This document shows, piece after piece, positions 15,001 through 21,533 of a stretch of DNA of 64,000 nt. This stretch comes from Stutzerimonas stutzeri (GTDB lineage Bacteria > Pseudomonadota > Gammaproteobacteria > Pseudomonadales > Pseudomonadaceae). Location: assembly GCF_024448715.1 (NCBI RefSeq), contig NZ_JAMOHZ010000009.1, forward strand, positions 1 through 64,000, read 5' to 3'. A program made the position numbers and the translations under genes. Within the stretch, counting starts at the first letter, position 1; the number at the start of each line of letters is the position of its first letter. A model generated the notes under the pieces. The model was not told the origin of the DNA, did no database searches, and was given only the letters and a program-made list of their open reading frames with translations.

Positions 15001-15994
15001 TACCGCCGTTCTTGTTGAACTCACCGTTGGCCAACAGCTTGGCGTCGCCCTTGAGTTCAACGCGCTTGCCGGCTTTGACCTGAACGCTGCCGCCACTGTT
15101 GTCGGCCATCAACGCGGCCAGCTCGCCGCTGATCTCCACACTGTCAGCGGCAACGATCTTGATCGTGCCGTTTTCCAGAGCGACGCCGGCACCGATGGCG
15201 ACGTCGTCGACGTTCACGGTGCTGGCGAAGACGGCAGCGGCCGCATCGGTGCCTGCTTGGAGCTGAGCGGCAGCACCGATCACTGCGGATGCAGCGAACA
15301 GATTAATGCTGGCATTGCTGTTGACCTGGCCCTGGATTTCGACCGCACCATTGGAGGAGCGGTCCAGCGTGCCGTCCTTGAGTGCATCGACCAGATCGGC
15401 GGTCGCGCTGTCGCTGACCATGTTGACGCCGCCCACTTTCGCACCCGTTGCGGCGAGCATCAGGTCGGTCATCGCCTGGGTGCTCGGGGTGGTCACGGTG
15501 AGCGATCCGACATTCACTACGCCGCTGGCCCCGACGACCATGCCGTGCGGGTCGGCAAAGATGATATTGCCGCCGATCTTGCCGTCCTTCAGGCCGTTAA
15601 GCGTACCGTTAACCACAGCCTTGGCGTCATGCACCAGGTTGACGAGGTTGGACGCACCGCCCGGCACATGCAGATTAACGGTGTTGCCGGTGTCGACTTC
15701 GAAGCGACCGAAGGAGTTGAAGCCGGTCTGACCGCGCACCGACTGAGTGGTGATATCGGTCACCGCACCCGAAACGGTTATGGTCGTCTGGGTCTTGAGA
15801 TCGTTGAGCAGAACGCCCGTATTGGGGTTGGCATAGCTGCCGTTATGCAGGGTGATGGTGTTGCCAGCAAGGGCTCCGACAGGGAACGCTCCGAAAGAAG
15901 CGATCAACGCAGCGGTAATGCGATTAGGTGCAAACCGCTGAGAATTAATACCGCGACTGTTGCGACGAAACGAAGAATTACGCTTGACAGCCAT
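1..15994 (-). CDS. Giant filamentous adhesin (TpsA/FHA type, LktA-like), partial: C-terminal end lies beyond the left edge
   Basis: One frame stays open on the minus strand from an ATG at 15994 to the left edge, so at least 5331 residues are encoded. I checked that the frame at the start and at position 2 is the same. The N-terminus has a basic stretch and a hydrophobic segment ending near ALAG (residues about 27-44), as in a signal peptide. A TPS-like domain follows, with a DPHG motif (148-151) in the place of the NPNG of filamentous haemagglutinins. The rest is low-complexity Gly/Ala/Ser/Val/Asn beta-helix sequence with NVTV-, ITLT- and SGNITL-like strands, including a block of near-identical 54-residue repeats. 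It resembles the proteins called leukotoxin LktA family filamentous adhesin in Pseudomonas. Known relatives are secreted by an outer-membrane TpsB pore; none is visible here and it may lie to the left. The Shine-Dalgarno is weak (GCGAGACT). Family call firm; ligand unknown. Confidence 0.88.
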   Translation of the reverse strand, partial: MAVKRNSSFRRNSRGINSQRFAPNRITAALIASFGAFPVGALAGNTITLHNGSYANPNTGVLLNDLKTQTTITVSGAVTDITTQSVRGQTGFNSFGRFEVDTGNTVNLHVPGGASNLVNLVHDAKAVVNGTLNGLKDGKIGGNIIFADPHGMVVGASGVVNVGSLTVTTPSTQAMTDLMLAATGAKVGGVNMVSDSATADLVDALKDGTLDRSSNGAVEIQGQVNSNASINLFAASAVIGAAAQLQAGTDAAAAVFASTVNVDDVAIGAGVALENGTIKIVAADSVEISGELAALMADNSGGSVQVKAGKRVELKGDAKLLANGEFNKNGGNVTVEAPSITLSDRAQINTRTTGTGKSGNITLTANSDQSFSGDEAQTVEELKTQLADQAKVILAAHLGKAEVTIGKDAKLDAGHANGTANAGDVTVTAVGFDKQMSGYADAAASIDVAGSITGRDVILRAASESRVTGSLLGSLFSSDALGADFAKLKEANNWSDAETWSNIIDTLGDASSQTAQASDLGTLGLDPTNWSELAALLPFLTAAIANADADVTIDSSAVIQALRDIKVQADSTRYVDTSTGAIPGLSGKLPFNLGAAYGRLSGTTQVDVASGARLTAGQDLVINALSDNTLKLESTATNSKDGDGKQTSTAGFAFGMAHTDIDTLATVNKGAVLSVGRDASLTALTEQELSNQVTFKSIGEGAVGGPAIALTLFDSTTRAVWNADLAGTRNLDVSAINMVYEQSNSSSVQAGKALENFVTTKAINTAKPLTDYLASKVKPLFGMSPNPSETKPTESKFRLASALAIGIADHEAEAIIGSNGTAPTLSLTGDLSVQALQQQSALHNSAESTVNANADKDDGTKVSLSVAAVYSQLQQQTRALIGDGSTITAGRIGLGAQNIQLLDLNGLDRWGSLNDIYSNLKLLAGSLPDVPGMLSTSYANSTGEADKLSMTGSFSVLINDLDATAWVGDNVKLTATNTSADSWSNKPLDVLDKLYDEDGDELDRRKDLRDLSWTWAGPLAVQAKNEVQQLGITGNLWWSLFNNNSDGGAVGAGVNVQVSGNQAIAGIGANGTLKAKRITVNAEQDELLIGISPSAGKGASVAGNGAVVVNVADATVHASIHNSTAVDADQVSVEANHKLGMWSAAGALSSSENTGVGASVAVNYLDTDVLALVGDNRAWRPSDVLGSGINSLTKATWKVDEVLVNAESTGQVGAFSVAGAMAKTEEEKKQQEELAAKDGGGDSGSTQLASGLGDALLQTLTNGITGVTDGLSAAKTEATKVKDTIVDVPDKLKGYWDKFTGLFSKDSGGSDSGGQEPGSKLTLAIAGSGSVNVSGQKTRAHLGDIVLDPRDPAKGSKVTVLSLNQTNQFSGSGAGALTLAGGKKSEFSSAISGAVAYNHLFNVTEALLTGATLHSNDLLKVQAASGGDQIAMGLGLSVSTGGNTNVAVALSGSGAVVANTTRAAVENSRVEQRSESVDGIAVTAYDRSRLLIGGGAFAGSNGKGGSAGGAMALGLVLNKLQAEWLGSTATGFKRLDVSANSASRVLAGAVGAAISTGQESGAGSGALFVVVMNNDVTAKVDAKNGTASSLTGGAVNVNAQSVSGAQALDSLFSTAAQTSLADAGLDLDGSSTTEGIDGQVATDDDLFDEGGDAGTTSSHNLFTGELAGEAVLGIAGNLAATGGKAAVGGALGVVYTGSDYSASVANTAIDLTGDLNIAASNNTDVLAAAIGAAGGNGTAVSGSGTIVIARGSVEATLDMTGRTLKADDLSVTAVKSGGSYSLAGNITGSSQNASVGGAFSLSDMQQTVDARIANGTYTLTGDASLRAGMQSRIITAALSGAVSGSGVAVGGALTYNRIADTTTALLQNATMSARNLAIAASQPDLGASIWSVAFNLAAAGGSAGVGAAVAVNLIDAERTAKLADSTVNLTGDATLSSALDGEIWGLGVDAAGGNTAGVGGSFVVNNINGSDTVSVENSTLTTSGSGKALTVDASGGNGLTIASLTGSITGGGTAAVGGAISVNRIGADRTALVKGSTISGFSSASLLSGVEQTIYAIAVAGGGAGTVAVNGSSTSNILDGDERAAIEGGTFTVGSLNVSAAVGERTIWSLAGAISGAGTTAVGVANANNIILAKRDAEILNATLNLTGALQLESGGAAHIRSAAVGGGGAGTAAAGASIAVNVIQGEENALLSGSTVSGASAVNVEVIEGDADIKTLAGNVQGAGTGAGAGAVAVSTIEQKRQAKVVDSLLTLSATAPITVQAATRARIDTVAVSGAGAGTGAAVFSNTSNNIAAVTLASVENSGGTAGKLSLLSSDSSTINALAGGAAGAGTVAVGAATAINRVDSEIESRLTGSKGTGWDLSTLLVDADSAATIRSAAISGGGAGNVAVLGSFATNIIQTQARAHLGGGARVIAQNNLGVSASNLDSIIGIAGAAAGSGNASVGASVTVNLIESQTRAYIDGSTTEVSALGKDASDTLEIDSGELLNAPSDDHEYWASSGQFNPVPNLGIGKRNITGLAVQASSLQQVGQMSVTASASFVPLYSGAVAGLSNTSVIAGSTSAYIDSAKVNQASGAGSAQNVRVGANSHSFGASYLASLSFSLGVTALSGTLDSTVISRETRAYLRGTTLASKGAAEVNAGSSQYASSVIASAAGGITGGAGSAGLLVLKGTTEALVDGGSALTVGSLKVKASALQQLSPSAVAIAGGAVGAGGTFVMVYNQSQTRAWVGEALTAPLANANTTVQGAGAAVNIEASNDTRLLLNAAGASGGGAALAGSAAISVIETTTEAGASQADFGTDAAKLGSLTVNAKDSVRAMSNAGAASVGAQSIGGSANVLVANSATRALFDRSSLKATGAFNVKALREGDFQLNTVTAGAGSTALGGSIGLLLLGSGSTTVTAGGQTSNPLDELDKGGNGTLSQANSLGNADKSGDLSYQDYVWNSTSQEYELVTVKDGAAKTSVNSSSKNDLVDRLSASSTRKHETVARVSDSSITAGGASEVSAQDKLYSRNLAGNAVLGMDAAAGGAFAFTLSNALVTAEILSSTLNTGSLSVKAEALGLKSDPAVTVQSLSGSAGFGVGLGASVGVAVMNNKVNTNLGGNLTASGALNGSASDTQAVKVDALGASAGVGVGAGLVLGVAAHDSQVGLSVSPNAVLTANSINLSATSAGPVTLTARGAAGGILAGVNASILVARDQSKAKVDVGTNARLLASNGLTLKALAMPKVSAEALGVSLGGYLSAGATVIDALAKSEALLKLGAGARLQAAQASLTSQVARNGNADSVNVDGLGVAGGVGVSANAVVAKARNESSSQLISTDSTEFVGVGNASQWSFLAATDIRQYAETTGAALGLLTLGAHVAEASANATTQALVNGRFSGGIGKLSVAASASVDNEAHSTAGQGGLVSGAASIANTDDNSTTKAYLYARGTGSSQASLGAVTLSALHQSRFNAFVNSVNAALVGASGAHAQNRLDLKTSAELASNSYLTSSAYDQSARAEVTKPDSGGYNVESGSGGVVDAAAALSTTTIKLTTQSLVGSNVRLRLDGDWRNPEHLRIQAFNNVFARDKVKLDSGGAISIAKAVSQIDVSQANAKVDIASSADIYSVGDLILSASGNYDIDARANAKTYGLAGAAMGESLARVSAQYDVLVGSNAKLFSYGDTKFYAGYSIAGTMNKATLTARTDLWNNTAFPVVNDPEADATYIRNSNVTVSSGVSARSVGDIYAYAGKGYSVLVGQGVGKDLYREAAAALLNALGGNVSLDITGGSTNNGGTANVTVNGQFDTGVYSKQSLQIDGLKYYLNGVEINPANAGSIDLQDSDVVTVAPIVSKISDGITYSMRSGEYSQLISSRIETLRGQMANYGLSPFEKAAFQAELNLLQQTLAKIYEQMGGNPATGSLPGKLQVWILDVDPILARPGNIYVTGDALVGSGKLNAPGDAKIEIVNNSAAFLSLKGLEIPDREGGQLLFNDVKVGSNANINALNKTLSGAGFSSIQVAENSPSPQITVTNTYNPANGVSDAGGLKAPAPDIYVNGQILNKRGEIAITAAYGSIYANADIRGQTLKLSAGQDFVLNNTDGFTHIGGDPAKNNNGSTLNGSASSTVAGNNVVINALYLNINGLVQSGVADWKVTINDGDLANLASLRNAWKNGGAAVVQLVQTDARTGTVGYSYDFRNESLVLDKVEVAGGYMELTGHILSTGNGQLKVLDGYNQVAVVNNTGSQLRISGIDLGSGVEGTLRINDVGRVSGSTDGVWSTIYTHVGDQVQRYEGWSDAVKTTSAFLKGTSNGRDTTYSTTAGRTYVWLQGRDTSETTTKVEYWDKFWDFIPTGDGTLLSLDVKKGDSTPIAGAEYMGSSPFYIDTSKIPMGDIANWARLVMLSAKDPNNAELVAYRSYYSLSEGQVLTQKDQRYTTDAKELINESMGGYCKKHFIWCQVYRTTRTRVYLEGFKEIDRYTVRADSPINISFIGYEAGKVDLTSKGSVTMLGSIYNQNGATNITVRNGGSLTQANDSAMIAARDLTLNVANGIGDSIQALRVQVGNNLSAYAAAGNINLQALKYTANQGVNLSRLEAANGNVTLAAQGNISANGGVVVKGKSITLDASGSIGSSTALLNLDTGSPSSDNPALLKASGTTGVFVEEVSGDLWLDQIVSTGGDVAIKVRNGDLLDGNSDVSYDERGLSELQDLWDSMGLTGSQASAALAEQKQTLIDAGNQRYARYWQLRQLTQNPDGSWQAAIFDENQAKLGAAQVDQLKALGWSDAKITAEQTRRIDDYKAMNAEFGAQAYSTSYQYALEAGDSQALDSTAAWTSDQLRYSIASSLLNRGSSSSATNETMNVQGRNVSLDANRIGKLLDADVVIDLSGGAASLTTAQRAALAGAEQDDIYFDASNPLRFSIAQRDDVNVTATGTISATADGDIYLGGQQDFNIYNVDGQTVRIKTDGNIESANGGNVVVKGHDVVLEAGNGSIGANGGLHTQVTGNLTARADLLHLINHGNLSIQRLTGLDSLTLKVLGNLTSASQLGENLLGGSVNLTVTGDAGSEDDRVQIGTGGVNDEIVLDIDGNAWIGGLQGTASSAGILRLGDATVGGALDIGQTRDLTQTGDWSLGGLYATLGGNWTMADGSSVTAANGLFARVNGAATLADLVTTGTNASLDIEAYTLAATSAGDSWSSANTLRLRGYGDIGSSALYATLAGENLDVGSTTGRLYANLAAGIRGGSLVTAGDQFLVSRGTLELTSVSSLAGAVQLRGAGLVDIASLSARDDLDLAGASLRLGNAQSLEGGLLIDLSGNLEADTLAAHGNWMLDAASATVGSATVGGNVQHTLSGDLQLG
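8650..10480 (-). repeat. Tandem internal repeats of the adhesin, about 162 bp (54 residues) each
   Basis: About 12 consecutive units share a core of the form GAGTxAVGxAxxxNxI followed by a charged segment and a x(L/I)xGST-like strand. Cores begin near 8660, 8820, 8978, 9145, 9303, 9470, 9630, 9795, 9945, 10115, 10275 and 10443, a spacing of 150-170 nt. Similar but more diverged cores continue to about 12000. The regularity fits coils of a beta-helix stalk. Repeat number could vary by recombination between strains. Confidence 0.65.
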
Positions 15995-16069
15995 GGTGAG
16001 TCTCGCTGATCCGTCCCCTGGGCAGCGTATTCTCTAGGAACTTTACAAATTCAGGAAGATCATTTTGCC

Positions 16070-16075
16070 ATTATA
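16070..16075 (-). promoter_or_regulatory. Candidate -10 box of the adhesin promoter
   Basis: Read on the minus strand there is a perfect TATAAT in the AT-rich gap between the kinase gene and the adhesin start. No good -35 hexamer stands 16-18 bp upstream, so an activator would probably be needed. The implied 5' leader is about 70 nt. This gap is the only AT-rich stretch nearby. Confidence 0.3.
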
Positions 16076-16131
16076 TTGACATTACATTGGCATCATGAAT
16101 GAAGTTATTAATGGCGCCTGATTTTTGGCGC

Positions 16132-17448
16132 TCAGGGTCGCGCCTGGCGAGGCAGCACTAGCCCGAGCGGTAAACTGACCCGCGCCTCCAGCCCGCCGCC
16201 CTCGCGGTTGCGTAGCTCAATCACACCGCCATGCTGCGAAGCGATGCGTTTGACGATCGCCAACCCCAGGCCGGCGCCCTGGCCGCCGCGCGCACGATCG
16301 CCGCGGATGAAGGGGTTGAAGATTTCCCCCAGCTCGTTCGGATCGATGCCGGTGCCACGGTCGAGCACGCTGAGTACCACGTACGGGGCGTTGCTGTCGC
16401 CGGACACATGCGCGGCGACCTCGACGCCGTGTCCGCCGTAACGCAAAGCGTTTTCGATGAGATTAACCAGCAGGCGCTTGATCGATACTCGTCGCAGCGC
16501 GAGTTGCGGCATCGGCTCGACGCACAGGCGCACGGTCTCTCCATACTGGTTGTAGGGCACTACCACTTCGCGAACCAGCTCTCCGAGATCGACGCTTTCC
16601 ACCGGCTCGTCACTGCCGTCGCGGATAAAGGCGAGGAACTGGTCGAGAATCGCGTTCATGTCTTCGATATCACGGACCATGTCTTCGGTGAGCTCGGCTT
16701 CGCTGGTCATCAGCTCCAGCGACAAGCGCAGGCGGGTCAGAGGTGTCCGCAAGTCGTGGGAGACCCCCGCAAGCATCAGTTCGCGCTCGCGACCGGCCTG
16801 TTCGACATCCTCGGCCATCTGGTTGAAAGCGCGGTAGACCTCAGTCATCTCACTCGGTGTGTCGCTGATGGGCAGCCGCACGCTGCGGCCCTTGCCGATC
16901 TGCCGGGCTGCGTAGACCAGGCGCTTGAGGGGCAGGTTGAGCTGACTGACGAAAATCCACGCCGCGGCGGTGGATAGCAGGCCGATGCCGAGGAACCAGC
17001 CGAGTACGCTCCAGATCCGCTGCCCGCGCAGTGGATAGGCGTAGAGCGGAACCTGGAGCCAGTCCGGCCCCAAACTCGGCGCGCGCACCCAGATCGCCGT
17101 CTGCGGCTGGATACGCACCCGCACATCGGTTTCGACACCAAGCTCGGCCTGCATTTGTCTCTGGAAAATTTCCGTGTAGGGCCAGTGGTATTCGCTGGGC
17201 GGCACCTCCTCGGTCGTTACCCGCTGCAGCCCGGCTGCCTCGGCGATGCGCTCGCGGTTCTCTTCGTCGGCCGCCCAATAGGCTCGCAGGGTCAGCGCGG
17301 CGCCGTGGCTGTACTGGCGATCGACCATGACGTCTTCGTTCATCATCAGGTACACCAGCATCAGTACCTTGGAGAACAGCACGACGATCAACACCATCCA
17401 TAGGGTGCGGGCGAAGAAACTTTGCGGGAACCAGAGCGGGGTTTTCAT
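16132..17448 (-). CDS. amgS: EnvZ-type sensor histidine kinase (AmgS)
   Basis: Inner-membrane sensor kinase of 438 residues that phosphorylates the response regulator encoded just upstream. Two transmembrane segments (about 14-36 and 145-168) enclose a short periplasmic domain. A HAMP linker follows (about 169-222), then the H-box GVSHDLRTPL with phospho-acceptor His231, an N-box around Asn333, and G-boxes DRGTGI and GQGAGLGLAI. This is the EnvZ layout; in P. aeruginosa the orthologous pair next to tex is AmgRS, which controls envelope-stress and aminoglycoside responses. The reading frame is open upstream, but the ATG at 17448 gives the expected EnvZ N-terminus; its Shine-Dalgarno is poor. 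A 275-bp gap with a repeat element separates it from amgR, so co-transcription is uncertain. A weak hairpin in the gap after its stop precedes the adhesin. Confidence 0.9.
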   Translation of the reverse strand: MKTPLWFPQSFFARTLWMVLIVVLFSKVLMLVYLMMNEDVMVDRQYSHGAALTLRAYWAADEENRERIAEAAGLQRVTTEEVPPSEYHWPYTEIFQRQMQAELGVETDVRVRIQPQTAIWVRAPSLGPDWLQVPLYAYPLRGQRIWSVLGWFLGIGLLSTAAAWIFVSQLNLPLKRLVYAARQIGKGRSVRLPISDTPSEMTEVYRAFNQMAEDVEQAGRERELMLAGVSHDLRTPLTRLRLSLELMTSEAELTEDMVRDIEDMNAILDQFLAFIRDGSDEPVESVDLGELVREVVVPYNQYGETVRLCVEPMPQLALRRVSIKRLLVNLIENALRYGGHGVEVAAHVSGDSNAPYVVLSVLDRGTGIDPNELGEIFNPFIRGDRARGGQGAGLGLAIVKRIASQHGGVIELRNREGGGLEARVSLPLGLVLPRQARP

Positions 17449-17513
17449 AAATAAAAGCCGATTAAGAACGCTAGAAGCTGTACGAAAAAGCACAGCGACG
17501 TGGGCTTTCACGT

Positions 17514-17601
17514 GTAGGTGGGCCGTGCGGCGCTCCGCTTCAGCCTGCAAAGTCGAGCGAGCGCGGTGGGCTAAAGCGGAGCGCCGCCCGGCCCACCCTA
17601 C
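17514..17601. repeat. REPIN-like inverted repeat (copy A)
   Basis: The ends are GTAGGTGGGCC and GGCCCACCCTAC, and the inner arms (GCGGCGCTCCGCTT and AAGCGGAGCGCCGC) are also complementary. The element fills the amgR-amgS gap. It belongs to the same family as the copies at 23126, 29391, 29521 and 31671. Confidence 0.75.
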
Positions 17602-17723
17602 GACACTTGATACGGGAGCAACGGCGCGAAGGCCATATAGCGAGCGACCCAGAGCGACTGGCCGACGGGTGAAACCAGAACGGATGCGCACGGCATCCAT
17701 CCTACGAACATGAAGCGGCCGAC

Positions 17724-18458
17724 CTACTTGTTGCCGTCCGGCACGAACACGTAGCCCACGCCCCAGACCGTCTGGATGTAACGCGGCTTGGACGGGTCGG
17801 GCTCGATCAACCGGCGCAGACGGGAAATCTGCACGTCGATGGAACGTTCCAGCGCGTCCCATTCACGGCCACGCGCGAGATTCATCAGCTTGTCGCGGGT
17901 CAATGGTTCGCGTGCGTGCTGCACCAGGGCCTTGAGCACGGCGAATTCGCCGGTGGTGAGCATATGTACCTGGTCGCCCTTCTTCAATTCGCGGGTGCCG
18001 AGGAACAATTCGTAATCACCGAAGGACACCGTCTCGTCCTCGCTGCCCGGTGCGCCCGGCACCTGCGGCGCCTGTCGACGCAGCACCGCACGGATGCGCG
18101 CCAGCAGCTCGCGAGGATTGAAGGGCTTGGCCAGGTAATCATCGGCCCCCTGCTCCAGTCCGTGAATGCGGCTGGCCTCGTCGCCCTTGGCGGTGAGCAT
18201 GATGATCGGAATTTGGTTGCCGCTTTCACGCAGTCGGGCGCAAGCCGACAGGCCATCCTCACCCGGCATCATCAAATCCAGCACGACCAGATGGAACAGC
18301 TCGCGACTGAGCAGGCGGTCCATCTGCTCGGCGCTTTCCACGGTTCGCACGCGATAGCCCTGCTCCTCGAGAAAGCGTTCGAGCAAACGACGCAGTCGCG
18401 CGTCGTCATCGACAATCAGGATTTTTTCGCCTTCGCTGGCGGGCGCAGTGCTGCTCAT
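17724..18458 (-). CDS. amgR: OmpR-family response regulator (AmgR)
   Basis: Cytoplasmic DNA-binding regulator of 244 residues. The receiver domain (about 12-125) has the acidic triad VDDD, the phospho-acceptor Asp61 in [12 protein letters not shown], and Lys111 in [10 protein letters not shown] winged-helix Trans_Reg_C domain follows (about 145-240), ending in [12 protein letters not shown]. The ATG at 18458 is chosen because GGGAG stands upstream and it matches the usual OmpR start; an upstream in-frame extension looks non-coding. The cognate kinase is the next gene. The gene is divergent from tex, with 228 bp between the start codons. In P. aeruginosa the orthologue is AmgR; older annotation says OmpR. 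Confidence 0.92.
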   Translation of the reverse strand: MSSTAPASEGEKILIVDDDARLRRLLERFLEEQGYRVRTVESAEQMDRLLSRELFHLVVLDLMMPGEDGLSACARLRESGNQIPIIMLTAKGDEASRIHGLEQGADDYLAKPFNPRELLARIRAVLRRQAPQVPGAPGSEDETVSFGDYELFLGTRELKKGDQVHMLTTGEFAVLKALVQHAREPLTRDKLMNLARGREWDALERSIDVQISRLRRLIEPDPSKPRYIQTVWGVGYVFVPDGNK

Positions 18459-18686
18459 GGAAACTCCCAGAAATATCAACGGCGCATTATGCGCACAGTA
18501 GTGACAGCGCAACTGACGGCCATTGTTAGCAGATTTTTCGTCAGCAAGCAGGCAGCGTCATTCACAGCTCGTCCTCAAGCGCCTGCGCTGGTCATTCCGC
18601 GCTTGCCGCTGGCGGCTCGCCGCTGCTTTAATCCCGCCCTTTCGCGCAGGCTCGGCCTGCATGGTTTGACTGACCCAGGTAGGTTC

Positions 18687-21008
18687 ATGGACAGCATCAA
18701 TTCCCGTATCGCCGCTGAACTGGGCGTGCGCCCGCAACAGGTTGCCGCCACCGTAGCGCTGCTCGACGAAGGTTCCACCGTGCCCTTCATTGCCCGTTAC
18801 CGCAAGGAAGTCACCGGCAGCCTCGACGATACCCAGTTGCGCCTGCTCGAAGAGCGCCTGCGCTACCTGCGCGAGCTGGATGACCGCCGCGCGTCGATCC
18901 TCGCCAGCATCGAGGAGCAGGGCAAACTGACCCCCGAGCTGAAGCGCGAGATCGACCTCGCCGATACAAAAACCCGCCTCGAAGACCTCTACCTGCCTTA
19001 CAAACAGAAGCGCCGCACCAAAGGCCAGATCGCCTTGGAAGCCGGCCTCGGCGAGCTGGCCGATGCGATCTTTGCCGACCCCGAGCTAAATCCCGAAAGC
19101 GAAGCCGCGCGCTTCATCGATGCAGAGAAGGGCTTCGCCGATACCAAGGCAGTGCTCGAAGGCGCCAAATACATCCTCATGGAACGCTTCGCCGAAGACG
19201 CTAACCTGCTGGCCAAGCTGCGCGATTTCCTCACCCACAACGCGACCCTGAGCGCTCGTGTCGTTCCGGGCAAGGAAGCCGAAGGCGCCAAGTTCAGCGA
19301 CTACTTCGAGCACGACGAGCCGCTCAAGAGCGCGCCGTCGCACCGCGCCCTGGCGATCTTCCGCGGACGCAACGAAAGCGTGCTCAGCGTCAGCCTGAAA
19401 GTCGGTGACGAGGCACCTGGAACCATGCACCCGGGCGAGGTGATGATCGGTGAGCGCTTCGGCATCGCCAACCATGGCCGTGCCGCAGACAAGTGGCTCG
19501 GCGAAGTGGTGCGCTGGACCTGGAAGGTCAAGCTCTACACTCATCTGGAAACCGACCTGCTCGGTGAGCTGCGTGACAAGGCCGAAGACGATGCCATCGG
19601 CGTCTTCGCCCGTAACATGCACGACCTGCTGCTGGCCGCGCCGGCCGGCCCGCGCGCCACCCTTGGTCTCGATCCGGGTCTGCGTACCGGCTGCAAGGTC
19701 GCGGTAGTCGACGCTACGGGCAAGCTGCTGGATACCGCCACTGTCTACCCGCACGCACCACGCAATGACTGGGACGGCACGCTGGCCGTCCTCGCCAAGC
19801 TCTGCGCCAAGCACAGCGTCGATCTGATCGCCATCGGCAACGGCACCGCCAGCCGCGAAAGCGACAGACTGGCGGCCGACCTGATCAAGCAGGTGCCTGG
19901 CCTCAAGCTGACCAAGGTGATGGTCTCCGAAGCGGGCGCCTCGGTGTACTCGGCTTCGGAACTGGCGGCCAAGGAATTTCCGGACCTGGACGTCTCGATT
20001 CGCGGCGCGGTGTCCATCGCGCGGCGCCTGCAGGACCCGTTGGCCGAGCTGGTGAAGATCGAGCCCAAGGCCATCGGCGTCGGCCAGTACCAGCACGACG
20101 TTTCCCAGCTAAAACTGGCGCGCTCGCTGGATGCAGTCGTCGAGGATTGCGTGAACGCCGTCGGCGTCGACGTCAATACTGCCTCGGTGGCGTTGCTGGC
20201 GCGTATTTCCGGTCTGAACACCACACTGGCGCAGAACATCGTCGCCTACCGTGATGCCAATGGCGCGTTCAAGGCACGTAGCGAGCTGAAGAAGGTGCCG
20301 CGCCTGGGCGACAAGACCTTTGAACAAGCCGCCGGCTTCCTCCGTGTGATGAACGGTGACAATCCATTGGACGCCTCCGCCGTCCACCCCGAAACCTATC
20401 CCCTGGTCAAGCGCATCGCCACCGACACTGGCCGCGACATCCGTTCGCTGATCGGCGATTCAACCTTCCTCAAGCGCCTCGATCCGAAGCAGTTCACAGA
20501 CGAGAGCTTCGGCCTCGTGACGGTCAGCGACATCCTTCAGGAACTGGAAAAACCCGGCCGCGATCCGCGTCCCGAGTTCAAGACCGCCGAGTTTCAGGAA
20601 GGTGTCGAGAAGCTCAGCGACCTGACACCCGGCATGGTGCTCGAAGGCGTCGTGACCAACGTGACCAACTTCGGTGCGTTCGTCGACGTTGGCGTGCATC
20701 AGGATGGTCTGGTGCACATCTCCGCGCTGTCGGAGAAGTTCGTCAAAGACCCCTACGAAGTGGTCAAGGCCGGCGATATCGTCAAGGTCAAGGTCATGGA
20801 AGTGGACATCCCACGTCAACGCGTCGGCCTGTCCATGCGCATGAGCGACACCCCCGGTGAGAAAGCGGACAACATGCGTGGCGGTGGCAACAACCGTGGT
20901 GGCCAGGCGCGCGGCGAGCGCAAGCCAGCCAAACCGGAAACCAAGCCGGCGCCTGCAAACAACGCGATGGCGGCATTGTTCGCCAACGCCAAGAGCCTGA
21001 GGAAGTGA
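18687..21008 (+). CDS. tex: Transcription accessory protein Tex
   Basis: A 773-residue nucleic-acid-binding protein that associates with the transcription machinery. The order is the Tex N-terminal helical domain (from [14 protein letters not shown]), a YqgF/RuvC-like domain ([14 protein letters not shown]), a helix-hairpin-helix pair (about 495-560, [15 protein letters not shown]), and a C-terminal S1 RNA-binding domain (about 645-715, [21 protein letters not shown]). A basic, disordered tail follows, rich in Gly, Arg, Lys and Pro. The frame is open for 770 nt upstream of the ATG, but homology begins at this Met, which has AGGTAGG before it. Length is normal. The thioesterase gene starts one base after its stop, so the two are probably co-transcribed. 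Confidence 0.96.
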   Translation: MDSINSRIAAELGVRPQQVAATVALLDEGSTVPFIARYRKEVTGSLDDTQLRLLEERLRYLRELDDRRASILASIEEQGKLTPELKREIDLADTKTRLEDLYLPYKQKRRTKGQIALEAGLGELADAIFADPELNPESEAARFIDAEKGFADTKAVLEGAKYILMERFAEDANLLAKLRDFLTHNATLSARVVPGKEAEGAKFSDYFEHDEPLKSAPSHRALAIFRGRNESVLSVSLKVGDEAPGTMHPGEVMIGERFGIANHGRAADKWLGEVVRWTWKVKLYTHLETDLLGELRDKAEDDAIGVFARNMHDLLLAAPAGPRATLGLDPGLRTGCKVAVVDATGKLLDTATVYPHAPRNDWDGTLAVLAKLCAKHSVDLIAIGNGTASRESDRLAADLIKQVPGLKLTKVMVSEAGASVYSASELAAKEFPDLDVSIRGAVSIARRLQDPLAELVKIEPKAIGVGQYQHDVSQLKLARSLDAVVEDCVNAVGVDVNTASVALLARISGLNTTLAQNIVAYRDANGAFKARSELKKVPRLGDKTFEQAAGFLRVMNGDNPLDASAVHPETYPLVKRIATDTGRDIRSLIGDSTFLKRLDPKQFTDESFGLVTVSDILQELEKPGRDPRPEFKTAEFQEGVEKLSDLTPGMVLEGVVTNVTNFGAFVDVGVHQDGLVHISALSEKFVKDPYEVVKAGDIVKVKVMEVDIPRQRVGLSMRMSDTPGEKADNMRGGGNNRGGQARGERKPAKPETKPAPANNAMAALFANAKSLRK

Positions 21009-21009
21009 C

Positions 21010-21396
21010 ATGCGCGAAGTCGAAAAAATAGGAAGCAGCAGCGCCTTCGGGCGCCTGCTGGGCCTGGAAATTCTCAAAGCCGAGAATGGCGAAGCGGTGC
21101 TACGCCTGGAGATGCACGACGGCTTACGCAACCTGCACGGCAAGCTGCACGGTGGCGCGCTGTTTTCGCTGATCGACACGGCCATGGGCCAAGCCAGCCA
21201 CAGCCTCAATGATGGCGAGCCGAACAGCGTGACCCTCGAGTGCAAGGTCAACTACATCCGCCCGGTCACCGAGGGCGAGCTGACCTGCCGCGCCTGGGTG
21301 GTGCATAGCGGGCGTCGTACCCAGGTATTGGAGGCCGAAGTACACCAAGGCGAGAAGCTCGTAGCCAAGGCACAATCGACCTTCGCCTGCCTTTGA
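21010..21396 (+). CDS. PaaI-like hotdog-fold thioesterase
   Basis: A 128-residue single-domain hotdog protein, expected to hydrolyse acyl- or aryl-CoA thioesters in the cytoplasm. The signature HGKLHGGALFSLIDTAMG (about 43-60) contains the HGG turn and the acidic residue of the central helix used in PaaI-type enzymes. The C-terminal half has the usual strand pattern (VNYIRPVTEGELTCRAWV). It starts one base after the tex stop, with GAGGAAG overlapping the end of tex, so it is translationally linked to tex. The same pair is found in P. aeruginosa (PA5201-PA5202). The natural substrate cannot be told from sequence. Confidence 0.88.
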   Translation: MREVEKIGSSSAFGRLLGLEILKAENGEAVLRLEMHDGLRNLHGKLHGGALFSLIDTAMGQASHSLNDGEPNSVTLECKVNYIRPVTEGELTCRAWVVHSGRRTQVLEAEVHQGEKLVAKAQSTFACL

Positions 21397-21533
21397 TACG
21401 TGCGCCGGCACGCCTGGCGTGGGGTTGCGTTGGAAACGCTCTGCAGCGGTGCGCGGTCGAAGTATTGCGGGCCCTTGTAGAGCGTTCGATCCACCCTCAT
21501 ATTGTGCCGACTGACGCGTGAAGGAATTCCCAA

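Noticed and set aside
1..15994. Apparent frame change within the adhesin
   Set aside because: A first count of coordinates suggested different frames at the two ends; recounting the start codon at 15994-15992 put both in the same frame, so there is no frameshift evidence.
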